Source: Faecalibacterium sp. UBA7177
GTDB taxonomy: Bacteria; Bacillota; Clostridia; Oscillospirales; Ruminococcaceae
Direction: 5' to 3'
Length of the DNA: 22,403 nucleotides
Assembly (NCBI GenBank): GCA_002491225.1
Contig: DKVN01000053.1
Span: 6,145-28,547, forward strand
This document shows positions 6,125-13,871 of the stretch, one piece after another; within the stretch, counting starts at the first letter, position 1, and each line of letters starts with the position of its first letter. The notes beneath the pieces are model-generated. The model did not search any database and was not told the origin of the DNA. It saw only the letters and a list, made by a program, of their open reading frames with translations. A program made the position numbers and the translations under genes.

Positions 6125-8025
6125 GTACTTTGGCAGTCCAGTTAGCTTTATCGGAGATGCCGGTTCCGCCAAAGCCAATTCTAAAGTGGGCTGGTGGAAA
6201 AACGCAGATGTTAGGCGATCTTTTGCCAAAGGTTCCCACTATGTTCAGGAACTATGTTGAGCCTTTTTTGGGCGGCGGCGCAATGTTTTTTGCTTTACTC
6301 CCAGATAATGCCATAATTTCTGACAGTAATCCAGAACTGATCAATATGTACCGTCAAGTTGCCGACCACGTAGAGGATGTAATTTCTTTCCTTACAAAGT
6401 ATGAAAACACAAGCGAAGTGTTTTATGCTGTTCGCAGCGAGGAATGGAAAGATCTTCCTAAGGTAGAGGCAGCCGCAAGGACAATTTTTTTGAACAGGAC
6501 TTGTTATAACGGCTTGTACCGAGTCAACAAAAACGGACAGTTCAATGTTCCCTACGGAAAATATAAGAATCCTAAGATTTGTGATGCCGATGGGCTAAGA
6601 GCAGCATCTGTTGCATTAAAAAAAGCAAGGATTTTGTGTGGCGATTACATGTTGGTCTTGGAACACTATGCCAAATCTGGCGATTTCGTTTTTCTTGACC
6701 CGCCGTACTTGCCGGTTTCTGAATACGCTGATTTTAAGCGATATACGAAAGAGCAGTTTTACGAAGAGGATCACATTGAACTTGCAAAAATGATTATGAC
6801 ATTACACGAGCGGGGGTGTCACGTCATTTTGACAAATTCCAATCATCCTCTGGTGCATGAGTTATATGCTCCGTTCAACATTGATGTCATACAGACAAGA
6901 CGGCACATTTCTTGTAATGGAGACCGCCGCAAAGGCGAGGATGTCATTGTTACGATTCCCCCAAAGAAAAACACGTTAATTAAATTGCTTCCACGGCCTC
7001 TGCCGGACCAGGTGTCAGCTTATCCTCCTACTCGTTTTATGGGCTCAAAGAGAAAGTTGCTGCCCGAAATATGGTCTGTTGCTTCGCAATTTAAGGCAAA
7101 TACTGTTGTTGATCTTTTCTCCGGCTCTGGCATTGTTGGCTATATGTTTAAGGCACAGGGTAAAGCTGTAGTCAGTAATGACTATATGGCAATGTCTGCA
7201 ATTTTCTCCAAGGCAATGGTAGAAAACAATTCCATTACCTTACCGGTAGAGGAAGCCAAAGAATTGCTCATTGCGTCGAGAGAATCAGATCATTTTGTGG
7301 TATCAACTTTCAAAGATCTTTATTATACCGACGAAGAAAATGATTTGATCGATACACTTCGTGCCAATATCGCCGCCATCAAAGATCAATACAAACATGC
7401 GATTGCTATGACGGCACTGATTCGTGCCTGCATAAAGAAACGTCCTCGCGGTGTCTTTACCTACACCGGACAGCGATACAATGATGGACGCAAGGATTTG
7501 CAAAAGACGCTTGCTCAGCAATTTCTGGAGGCCGTCGATGCTGTCAACAGAGCTGTGTTTGATAATGGTCAGTTCAATCGTTCCAAACAAGGCGATGCTA
7601 TGGATTTAAGAGTGGAACAAGCGGATTTGGTTTATATTGATCCACCGTATTACTCTCCCTTATCCGACAATGAATATGTTCGTAGATACCATTTTGTAGA
7701 AGGTCTTGCCCGTGACTGGAAAGGTGTAGAGATTCAGCAAAACACGCAAACAAAGAAATTCAAATCGTATCCGACGCCATTTTCTACTCGTAAAGGTGCA
7801 GCTGATGCGTTCGATCATCTTTTTAGGAAGTTTACGGGCAGCGTACTGATTGTTTCTTATTCCTCAAACAGCTTGCCTACGCAAGACGAAATGGTAGCAA
7901 TCATGGCAAAGTATAAGCAGCACGTGGAAGTCGTCCCTGTGGACTACAAATACTCGTTTGGAAATCAAAACGATGCAAAAACAAATAGGAATTCTGTACA
8001 GGAATATCTTTTCGTGGGATATTGA
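6121..8025 (+). CDS. Fused double-domain adenine-N6 DNA methyltransferase (D12/Dam class), M subunit of a type IIS system
   Basis: The 634-residue protein carries two complete methyltransferase domains. Domain 1 has KWAGGK (22-27), the SAM-binding motif I region FLGGGAMF (49-56) and catalytic DPPY (193-196). Domain 2 has FMGSKRKLLP (306-315), motif I DLFSGSG (331-337) and DPPY (507-510). Both are D12-class N6-adenine enzymes. Type IIS sites are asymmetric, so each strand needs its own methylase; a fusion of two, as in M.FokI, is the known solution. The neighbour is an AlwI-family endonuclease, so the likely target is GGATC/GATCC or a relative (inference). The start is GTG, overlapping the regulator stop. 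Codon use and base composition are AT-rich and unlike the host, which signals transfer. Confidence 0.93.
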   Translation: MSTLAVQLALSEMPVPPKPILKWAGGKTQMLGDLLPKVPTMFRNYVEPFLGGGAMFFALLPDNAIISDSNPELINMYRQVADHVEDVISFLTKYENTSEVFYAVRSEEWKDLPKVEAAARTIFLNRTCYNGLYRVNKNGQFNVPYGKYKNPKICDADGLRAASVALKKARILCGDYMLVLEHYAKSGDFVFLDPPYLPVSEYADFKRYTKEQFYEEDHIELAKMIMTLHERGCHVILTNSNHPLVHELYAPFNIDVIQTRRHISCNGDRRKGEDVIVTIPPKKNTLIKLLPRPLPDQVSAYPPTRFMGSKRKLLPEIWSVASQFKANTVVDLFSGSGIVGYMFKAQGKAVVSNDYMAMSAIFSKAMVENNSITLPVEEAKELLIASRESDHFVVSTFKDLYYTDEENDLIDTLRANIAAIKDQYKHAIAMTALIRACIKKRPRGVFTYTGQRYNDGRKDLQKTLAQQFLEAVDAVNRAVFDNGQFNRSKQGDAMDLRVEQADLVYIDPPYYSPLSDNEYVRRYHFVEGLARDWKGVEIQQNTQTKKFKSYPTPFSTRKGAADAFDHLFRKFTGSVLIVSYSSNSLPTQDEMVAIMAKYKQHVEVVPVDYKYSFGNQNDAKTNRNSVQEYLFVGY

Positions 8026-8039
8026 TTGGAGATTGCAGT

Positions 8040-9803
8040 ATGAGCGAGCGCATTAAAATATGGCTGGTAGGCAACACTGGTTTGCGTAACCCAAATCGAA
8101 TCCAGGAAGGTTTCTCTGTATACGCCAACTCCCCTTTTGTTGGGAATTTAAGAGATGAAAATGAAGTTGGTTTCATGAATTTCCTAAACGAAAAGGGCAT
8201 CATTCAGAACGAGGAAGGAAAAGATGAGTCTGGCAGTCATGCACGCAAGTGGCGGCTTATGTTTGCCAGGAATGGTTTCATCTACCCTCAAGTGAAGAAA
8301 AAAGAGGGGAGCCAAGAGGAACTTGGCGCTTTGGATAATATTACCCCATTTGGCAGATCTTTTTTGAAAGCAAACACCTATCCTGCGGTGCAGGAATGTT
8401 TCCTCCGGGCAATGAGCGTAGAACAGTTCCCAATGCCAGATGGCAAGCACTATTTCTCACCGTTAAGATGGTTGTTGGCAATCATGCTGGAACTTGAGCG
8501 GCGCACAGGCTCCTCCGAACTGAGCAGAATTGAATTTGCCCTGTGGGGACATACCACAAACCCAAGCTACAACTTGGAGGAAGTGGTGGATAATATTCTT
8601 GACTTGAGGCAACGAAGAGCCGTCGCCCCGGCAAAGCGTCCATTTGATAAAAAAGAGATTGCCACAAGAGGCAAGAGCTACGATAAAAAGGCAGATAATT
8701 TCTTAGATTATAGCGATATGAACATGCGATACCTCCGCATTTCTGGCGTACTTCAAAGGAAAGGCAGAGGTCTTATAGTTGTACCTGCAAAGCATGTTTT
8801 GGCAGAAAAGCTTGCCAAGTCTACTGCAAGTTCGGATCCCATTATGGAGCAGTATAAGTTGCTCTGCAGTGGCGCACCTTTGCCTACCGACAATATGGAT
8901 GTCGCAAAATCTTTGTTGGACGATTTAATCAAGCAGATGAAAGAGCGACATATTTTATTTGACATTTCTGATCTGCCCCTGAGCACTCCGGCAGAGATTA
9001 ACATTGCAAGACAGAGGCTCGAAAACATCCTTGCACAGACGGACGAAATTCAATATGCCAACGATCAATGCAATCAGTGGAAAGAAATCAGAGATTATAT
9101 GACGCTCCTGATTAAAGGCGGCGGCAAATGGGTTTATGACGAGGACAATGCTATTGAAGTACCCAAAGATGAAACCCCTGCGTATCTTGAATGGATCCTC
9201 TGGCGTGCAGCCTTGGCTATTGATCACATGGTCAACAAGCCTTATGAAGTCCGGGGATTTAAACTGGATTCTGACTTTATGCCCGTGTCTGCTGCTGGCG
9301 GTGGCAAAGGGGATCTCTATTGGGAGTACAACGATTTTACGATACTTACCGAAGTTACCATGTCCACATCTTCACGTCAGGAAGCTATGGAGGGAGAGCC
9401 TGTTAGGCGTCATGTTTCTGATGCTGTTCTGAAATATGATAAGCCTGTCTATGGTATGTTTATTGCTAATCGTATTGATACCAACACAGCAGAGACATTT
9501 AGGCACGGTATTTGGTATGCAAAAGGTGATGTGAAGCAGCGGCTGGATATTGTTCCGCTGACATTAGGGCAGTTTCAGAAATACTTTGTGGCAATGTTTG
9601 AGGCAAACAAGGCGGAGCCAGAAAAACTCCGGGACTTGATTATTAAGTGTGAATCTCGTAGAGATATTTTAGAGGCTCCAGTTTGGAAGCAGTACATTGA
9701 TGCTACAGTATCAGAAAAATCAAATGAAATAGTCGAAGGCGTTGCTATATGTAAAGAAGATAATCCCCTCTTATCCCGGCCGGTGCAATTATTCGACATG
9801 TAG
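8040..9803 (+). CDS. AlwI-family type IIS restriction endonuclease, 3' end possibly frameshifted
   Basis: The protein has 587 residues. The N-terminus WLVGNTGLRNPNRIQEG (residues 8-24) followed by LRDENEVGFMNFL and ARKWRLMF is the hallmark of the AlwI/MlyI/N.BstNBI family. The nuclease core near the C-terminus shows GKGD (D425) and EVT (E438 to T440), then SRQEAMEGEPVRRHV, consistent with a PD-(D/E)XK-like site. The ATG at 8040 has GGAGA with a 7-base spacer; an in-frame TTG at 8022 overlaps the methylase stop but is less likely. The last nine residues (PLLSRPVQLFDM region) look unnatural: the adjacent frame continues for 95 codons as a sensible protein. The catalytic region is intact, so cleavage may persist. 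Confidence 0.88.
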   Translation: MSERIKIWLVGNTGLRNPNRIQEGFSVYANSPFVGNLRDENEVGFMNFLNEKGIIQNEEGKDESGSHARKWRLMFARNGFIYPQVKKKEGSQEELGALDNITPFGRSFLKANTYPAVQECFLRAMSVEQFPMPDGKHYFSPLRWLLAIMLELERRTGSSELSRIEFALWGHTTNPSYNLEEVVDNILDLRQRRAVAPAKRPFDKKEIATRGKSYDKKADNFLDYSDMNMRYLRISGVLQRKGRGLIVVPAKHVLAEKLAKSTASSDPIMEQYKLLCSGAPLPTDNMDVAKSLLDDLIKQMKERHILFDISDLPLSTPAEINIARQRLENILAQTDEIQYANDQCNQWKEIRDYMTLLIKGGGKWVYDEDNAIEVPKDETPAYLEWILWRAALAIDHMVNKPYEVRGFKLDSDFMPVSAAGGGKGDLYWEYNDFTILTEVTMSTSSRQEAMEGEPVRRHVSDAVLKYDKPVYGMFIANRIDTNTAETFRHGIWYAKGDVKQRLDIVPLTLGQFQKYFVAMFEANKAEPEKLRDLIIKCESRRDILEAPVWKQYIDATVSEKSNEIVEGVAICKEDNPLLSRPVQLFDM

Positions 9804-10048
9804 ACTTTGGTGAGGGACAAGTTGTTGCGATTGAAGCAAATTTCCCAGAATGCCCCACAAAAACAGTTGAATTGCCATATCTTCGTTCCTTGTCCGATGA
9901 AGTTAGTTTTTATCCCGACGGAAGAAGTCTGCTACATAATCGATTTGGGGAAGGAATTGTATATGCGTATATTATAGTTTTCCCGAAAAACATAGTGAAG
10001 TTGTCCTATCCGTCAGGGTTTATCGATGGGTCGATAAGCATCAACTGA
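9764..10048 (+). pseudogene. Tandem FGEG (PcrA-Tudor-like) module, probable frameshifted tail of the endonuclease
   Basis: This frame is open from 9764 to TGA 10046-10048 (94 codons) but has no early start codon or ribosome binding site. It joins the endonuclease frame at a run of four C (9765-9768): one extra C would fuse the two. The translation contains two similar modules, IIRHVDFGEGQVVAIE followed by KTVELPY, and LLHNRFGEGIVYAYII followed by IVKLSYP. Each resembles the H-x-x-FGEG-x-V ... V-x-L small beta-barrel found at the C-terminus of PcrA/UvrD helicases. I read it as the original C-terminal extension of the AlwI-like enzyme, separated by an indel or read by -1 slippage. A decayed separate gene is the alternative. 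Confidence 0.55.
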
Positions 10049-10073
10049 TTCCAGTACAGAAAGCGGTGAATAG

Positions 10074-10892
10074 ATGGAGAAGATTTGTAAAATAGTGTAC
10101 TTCGACGAGGATTCTGTTACCGACTATGTTCAAATTGTGGCAGGCGGTGAACTTGAAAACACAACTGAATTACTAAGGTCGAAAGATGCACAGGAAGAAC
10201 AAAAGGGTCAAGCCAATGCGAAAGTTGGCATTAGTGGAATCTTTAAGGCATTGATAGGATGGGATGCCGGAGCATCTGCCGATATATCTGCTGACTTGTC
10301 TTTCAGCAGCAGCAAAATGGTAACGAACATTGTTAAAAATACTATTTTGACAGATTTTCTAAATGTGATAGAAGATGCCAAACAAGGAAAAACGATTTCT
10401 CGCCTTCCGAAAGGTACTATAAAACAATTCAAAGGCTATAAGATTAGTACGGAAAAGGATTCACTGTCTTACATGGTAATGGTATCGCCTTATTTAAGTA
10501 TGCTGAAAACCGGAAGTTCTATACCGGCTGGAGAATTTAACATTGCCATCGATAAGCTCGACAACGCTCTCAGACATGCCAAGGGATACTATGAGTTTGT
10601 GGGCACAAAAGGAAAGAGTCGTGTGATATTACGCTTTAATATCAATTCGTTCCGCAACAGTTATACGATTAGTGACTTGCTGAAAATGGATTTGAGCATA
10701 TATGCGATAAAAGTAGGAAGAACCTCTCTTGAGAATCTTAATGTCAACAAGGAATTAGGAACGAACATATCTATAATTCCAAAGGATAATCCATCCTATG
10801 AACCAAATACAGATACTGTGGAAACCTCTACCTCAAATCCTATCTTAGATGTATTCGATGTTTTGCTTGCAGGAGTTGAAGCCAATGACTGA
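10074..10892 (+). CDS. DUF6414-like protein, partner of the AAA+ ATPase
   Basis: The 272-residue cytoplasmic protein has no signal peptide. The N-terminus KIVYFDEDSVTDYVQIVAGG (residues 6-25) is followed by a Gly/Ala/Ser-rich stretch (about 50-80: GISGIFKALIGWDAGASADI and on). The conserved-looking block RFNINSFRNSYTISDLLKMD (187-206) is followed by YAIKVG. I recognise this as the uncharacterised DUF6414 style, but from memory only. The start at ATG 10074 has a weak site (GCGGTGAA). Its stop overlaps the start of the AAA+ gene by 8 bases, so the two are coupled and probably act together. Position after an R-M system suggests a defence role, which is inference. No catalytic motif is evident. 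Confidence 0.7.
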   Translation: MEKICKIVYFDEDSVTDYVQIVAGGELENTTELLRSKDAQEEQKGQANAKVGISGIFKALIGWDAGASADISADLSFSSSKMVTNIVKNTILTDFLNVIEDAKQGKTISRLPKGTIKQFKGYKISTEKDSLSYMVMVSPYLSMLKTGSSIPAGEFNIAIDKLDNALRHAKGYYEFVGTKGKSRVILRFNINSFRNSYTISDLLKMDLSIYAIKVGRTSLENLNVNKELGTNISIIPKDNPSYEPNTDTVETSTSNPILDVFDVLLAGVEAND

Positions 10893-12012
10893 TAGGATTG
10901 TTGTGTTTTATGGTTCTAAAAAAGATTTTGAAAAATTAGTCGAAAAGAAAACAAGAAAGGAACAAATTACTATTCCTTTTATGGAACTTATCCAGCACTA
11001 CAATGCACGCTTACGCCCGAATGAGTCCGGAGTAAGGGAATCCGCCCTTAATAGTAATATCGGTGTAGATAACTGTGTTGTTAGAGCTGATGATTATGGC
11101 TCTGTTTTAGAACATGTCCTATCTAATTTTGTTAATGTAGTTACTCTTAATCATGACATCGGTACTTTGTTTGTTCATAATCCTCCGAGAAAAGTTATCG
11201 ATTCTTTGCGTTCTTTCTATGGAGAGGAAATAGAGTACCTTGAAACAAAGTATCCAAATTTGTCAAGAGAAAAGCTCAAAGAGGTTTATTCAAACATCGA
11301 ATCGGATATTTTGGGACAGAGCAATTGCAAAAAGCAAATTATAAGCGGTATGTATCGTCTGATTACAAAGACAAACAGCAAGCCTGTTGTTTTAATGCTA
11401 TATGGTCCTTCAGGAGTTGGAAAAACTGAGAGCGCCAAAAGTATAAGCAAAACTATGGGTGGCGAGCTTTTAAGAATTCAGTTTTCGATGATGCAGACAA
11501 CCGAGGCGTACAATTATGTGTTTGGATCTGAACATTCCAAGGGAAGTTTTGCAAGAGATATGATGGCGAGAGAGTCAAATGTTATTTTGATCGATGAGTT
11601 TGACAAAGTTAACTCTGCCTTATATAATGCATTTTACGAATTGTTTGATGAAGGGCACTATGTTGATACGAATTACGATGTAAATTTAGGGCAAGCCATA
11701 TTTCTTCTTACTTGTAATTTTGGTAGCGAAGAAGAAATCAAAAAAGCACTTGGCCCTGCTATGTTTTCAAGAATAGGATGTTGCGTTGCATACGAAGAAC
11801 TTTCTACAGAGCAAAAGCAGACTATTGTTCAGAATTGGTATGGATTTATCCTATCATCGCTTAAAGAAGATGAAAAAGAGATAATCCGGAAAACAGATAT
11901 ATTGGACTGGTTTGTCAAGAATGCCGAACGGTATGATAATATTCGGATTTTGAAAACAAAATTGGAAAATGCCATTTTTGATAAATTATCAGAAGTATTC
12001 GTTATCACATAA
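10885..12012 (+). CDS. AAA+ ATPase, ClpA/B-C-terminal type
   Basis: The protein has 375 residues. ATG 10885 has AGGAG at 10871-10875 with a 9-base spacer. The first 135 or so residues are unfamiliar and probably carry recognition of the DUF6414 partner or target. The AAA+ domain then shows Walker A GPSGVGKT (174-181), Walker B LIDEFDK (235-241), sensor 1 TCN (276-278), arginine finger SRIG (R296) and a sensor-2-like NIRILK (352-357). All key residues for ATP hydrolysis are present, in the Clp/HSP100 D2 order (AAA_2). There is no ClpP-binding loop or protease domain that I can see, so it may remodel or sense rather than degrade. A terminator follows 22 bases after the stop, closing the operon. 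Confidence 0.85.
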   Translation: MTDRIVVFYGSKKDFEKLVEKKTRKEQITIPFMELIQHYNARLRPNESGVRESALNSNIGVDNCVVRADDYGSVLEHVLSNFVNVVTLNHDIGTLFVHNPPRKVIDSLRSFYGEEIEYLETKYPNLSREKLKEVYSNIESDILGQSNCKKQIISGMYRLITKTNSKPVVLMLYGPSGVGKTESAKSISKTMGGELLRIQFSMMQTTEAYNYVFGSEHSKGSFARDMMARESNVILIDEFDKVNSALYNAFYELFDEGHYVDTNYDVNLGQAIFLLTCNFGSEEEIKKALGPAMFSRIGCCVAYEELSTEQKQTIVQNWYGFILSSLKEDEKEIIRKTDILDWFVKNAERYDNIRILKTKLENAIFDKLSEVFVIT

Positions 12013-12034
12013 GTTGTAGTAGTTGCACGACAAC

Positions 12035-12057
12035 AAAAGCCTGATGGCTTTTTCTTT
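12035..12057 (+). terminator. Terminator after the AAA+ gene
   Basis: AAAAGCC (12035-12041), loop TGAT, GGCTTTT (12046-12052), then TCTTT. It is A-rich on the 5' side, so it could also serve the convergent gene from the right. The remaining sequence to 12187 is AT-rich and non-coding. Confidence 0.8.
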
Positions 12058-12187
12058 AACGGTAGCACAAATAACTTAGAAATATCCTGCAAATTTATTT
12101 GCTCAAGTCAAATTTAGCAGAAACGAGTGAGGATAGTTGTTTGAAAAAAGAATTTTGCTCTGAATAGCTGTTGTTAAGAATGCAGCA

Positions 12188-13216
12188 TTACTTTCCCTCA
12201 CAAATATCAAATATGATCTTCTCTTGCGCCAGCATCCATGCCACAAACTTCGCATCAGCCATCTTTCCCTGCTTGACCAACTGCTTTTGCTTCAGCGCCT
12301 CACTGCGAAACTGTTTGAGCGCGGCTCTGGCCCGCTCGATCTGTTCCGCTGGGGCGCTGTTCTTTTTGAGTTTCGTGATCCGGTTGTACCAGAACATATA
12401 TTCGCGGGCGTAGGCTTGTTCGCAGTCAAGGCCCTTGTTCCTGTCCTCAAAGCCCTGCCGCGCCGCCTTTTTGCTGGCCTTGCGGCAGCGTTCTCCGCAC
12501 AGGGTCGTGCGGGCGTCGCCTGCAAAAAAGACCTTTCCGCAATGGCTGCACTGGCGCATCAGCAGACCGGCGTCCAGGATGCGCTGGCGGTAATAGATCA
12601 GCGCCGGACGCAGAGAGCCATCTGTCACCGCGCACTCAAAGGGGATTTTGCCCTGCGGATACCAGACCTCCAATTTGGCATCGGCCCGGTCGTTCCACAC
12701 TGGCGTAACTGGCTTTTCCCGCCGCCATTGCAGCATCTTCGGTGTGTACTCGCCAAACGGCAGGATTATTAGCTCGGCAAACTGCCGGAAAGCAGACAGC
12801 GCCTTTTGCCTGTCCCGCCCCCGGCAGCAGCGCAAATACATCTCCCAAATTTGGATCGCAGCATACCACGCCGCCGCGTTTGTGGCCTTTCCCTCAACCA
12901 ACTGAGAAAGGGCAGCCGTCGCGTCCGTCTCCTGCTTTTTCCGCTCGGCAGGCCGCCGCGCCGCCAGTGCCCGACAAAGCGCCCCAAACGCCTCGTTCCA
13001 GCCCTCTGCGGGTGTCTGCCCCACCTCGCACCAAAACGCGCCCAGCGGCCGCGTCAGCGCCAGACACGCCGCGCCCTCTCTCCCGCGCAGGGCACGCTCC
13101 ACCTCCCGCTCGGTTCCGACCCATATTTGTTCTTTTCGCTGCTTTGCATCAACCCGAATCGCCAGGATGACGCGCCAGGTCAACGGCTCCTTGTGTTCAA
13201 AGCGATACTCCAGCAT
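12188..13216 (-). CDS. Zinc-finger-like protein of unknown function (DUF6076-like)
   Basis: The protein has 342 residues. I chose ATG 13214-13216 because a perfect AGGAGGG lies 7 bases upstream; the longer form starting at 13234 adds six residues that overlap this site. C223-x2-C226 and C240-x3-C244 form a four-cysteine cluster (CSHCGKVFF and CGERCRK), likely zinc-binding. It is followed by a strongly basic, helical region rich in K/R/A (about 245-320), suggesting nucleic-acid binding. The middle part has aromatic-rich helices around AAWYAAIQIWEMYLRC. I associate this shape with DUF6076-like proteins that accompany recombinases in Clostridia elements, but the name is uncertain. It has its own promoter and is GC-richer than the R-M cargo. 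Confidence 0.75.
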   Translation of the reverse strand: MLEYRFEHKEPLTWRVILAIRVDAKQRKEQIWVGTEREVERALRGREGAACLALTRPLGAFWCEVGQTPAEGWNEAFGALCRALAARRPAERKKQETDATAALSQLVEGKATNAAAWYAAIQIWEMYLRCCRGRDRQKALSAFRQFAELIILPFGEYTPKMLQWRREKPVTPVWNDRADAKLEVWYPQGKIPFECAVTDGSLRPALIYYRQRILDAGLLMRQCSHCGKVFFAGDARTTLCGERCRKASKKAARQGFEDRNKGLDCEQAYAREYMFWYNRITKLKKNSAPAEQIERARAALKQFRSEALKQKQLVKQGKMADAKFVAWMLAQEKIIFDICEGK

Positions 13217-13271
13217 TACTTTGCCCTCCTGCATTATGGGAATCTTGTTTCTATCTTTTATGGTTCCTTAC

Positions 13272-13300
13272 AGCATACCGCAAAAAGCTTGAAAACGCAA
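13272..13300 (-). promoter_or_regulatory. Promoter of the zinc-finger-like gene
   Basis: Reading the minus strand, TTGCGT (13300-13295), a 17-bp spacer and TATGCT (13277-13272) lie about 55 bases upstream of the chosen ATG. Confidence 0.6.
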
Positions 13301-13347
13301 GATTTGGATGATAGAATGAAAACCATGATATTCCCATGTTGGAGGGG

Positions 13348-13386
13348 GGTATGGGGGGTGGCAAGCTTCGCTTCCCACCCCTTACC
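13348..13386 (+). repeat. Hairpin upstream of the small ORF
   Basis: GGGGTGG (13355-13361) pairs with CCACCCC (13375-13381), enclosing an inner AAGC/GCTT stem with a TTC loop. Outer GGTA/TACC bases extend it. It could act in the leader of the small ORF or be an end-proximal recognition structure. There is no T tract, so it is not a classical terminator. Confidence 0.5.
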
Positions 13387-13415
13387 GACTGGGAAAGAAG
13401 AAACCATGAGGAGGG

Positions 13416-13583
13416 ATGCTGGCCAATCAAGCGAACGCAGAAACTGAAAACGAACCCTTGCCCCAGTCGGTGGTGCAAAGCCTTGCCCGCGCGATGCTGC
13501 CGCAGATGCAGCGGTTCTTCGAGAGCGAGCAAGGCAAGCAGGCCCTGGTGCAATGGCGGGCAGAAAGAGAGCGGACGAGTTGA
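13416..13583 (+). CDS. Small ORF of unknown function upstream of the recombinase
   Basis: The 55-residue frame runs from ATG 13416 to TGA 13581-13583. AGGAGGG directly abuts the ATG, which is closer than ideal, so the real start could be slightly downstream. The second half is a convincing amphipathic helix: ARAMLPQMQRFFESEQGKQA followed by LVQWRAERER. I recall short proteins of this style, with an ending like FFESEEGQ...W, preceding serine recombinases in other Clostridia elements, but no function is known to me. It may be an accessory factor or directionality partner, which is speculation. A hairpin follows its stop. Confidence 0.5.
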   Translation: MLANQANAETENEPLPQSVVQSLARAMLPQMQRFFESEQGKQALVQWRAERERTS

Positions 13584-13596
13584 AACGCTCTTGCCA

Positions 13597-13622
13597 GGCT
13601 GGGAGGGCCGTTCCTCCCAGCC
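13597..13622 (+). repeat. Perfect 10-bp hairpin after the small ORF
   Basis: GGCTGGGAGG (13597-13606) pairs with CCTCCCAGCC (13613-13622) around a 6-base loop. It is followed by CGGTACTTTCT with only a weak T run, so it is either an inefficient terminator or an attenuator before the recombinase. Confidence 0.5.
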
Positions 13623-13771
13623 CGGTACTTTCTGGATAGATTCGCTAACCCAGCACGCAATTTTTCGGCAGTTTGATGAATGGCATTTGGCGGGCCGATG
13701 CGGTACTGTTGTGAGGGTGGAAGGCCCCCTTTCCAGCCGGTGAATGGTTTGGAAACGGTTTTGCAAGCATC

Positions 13772-13815
13772 GCGTTTGGATATCCACCAAACGCAAACCT
13801 TGGGGCGCTGCCCCA
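13772..13815 (+). repeat. Two consecutive hairpins in front of the recombinase
   Basis: GCGTTTGG (13772-13779) pairs with CCAAACGC (13787-13794). Immediately after, TTGGGGC pairs with GCCCCAA around GCT (about 13799-13815). Together with the hairpins further left, they make the roughly 280 bases between the small ORF and the recombinase highly structured. No other gene is visible in this gap. Confidence 0.5.
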
Positions 13816-13871
13816 AACCCCGGCCGCAGAGGCAGCCACAGAATTTGAAGTAGAAGAAGGTGAAGCGCAGA

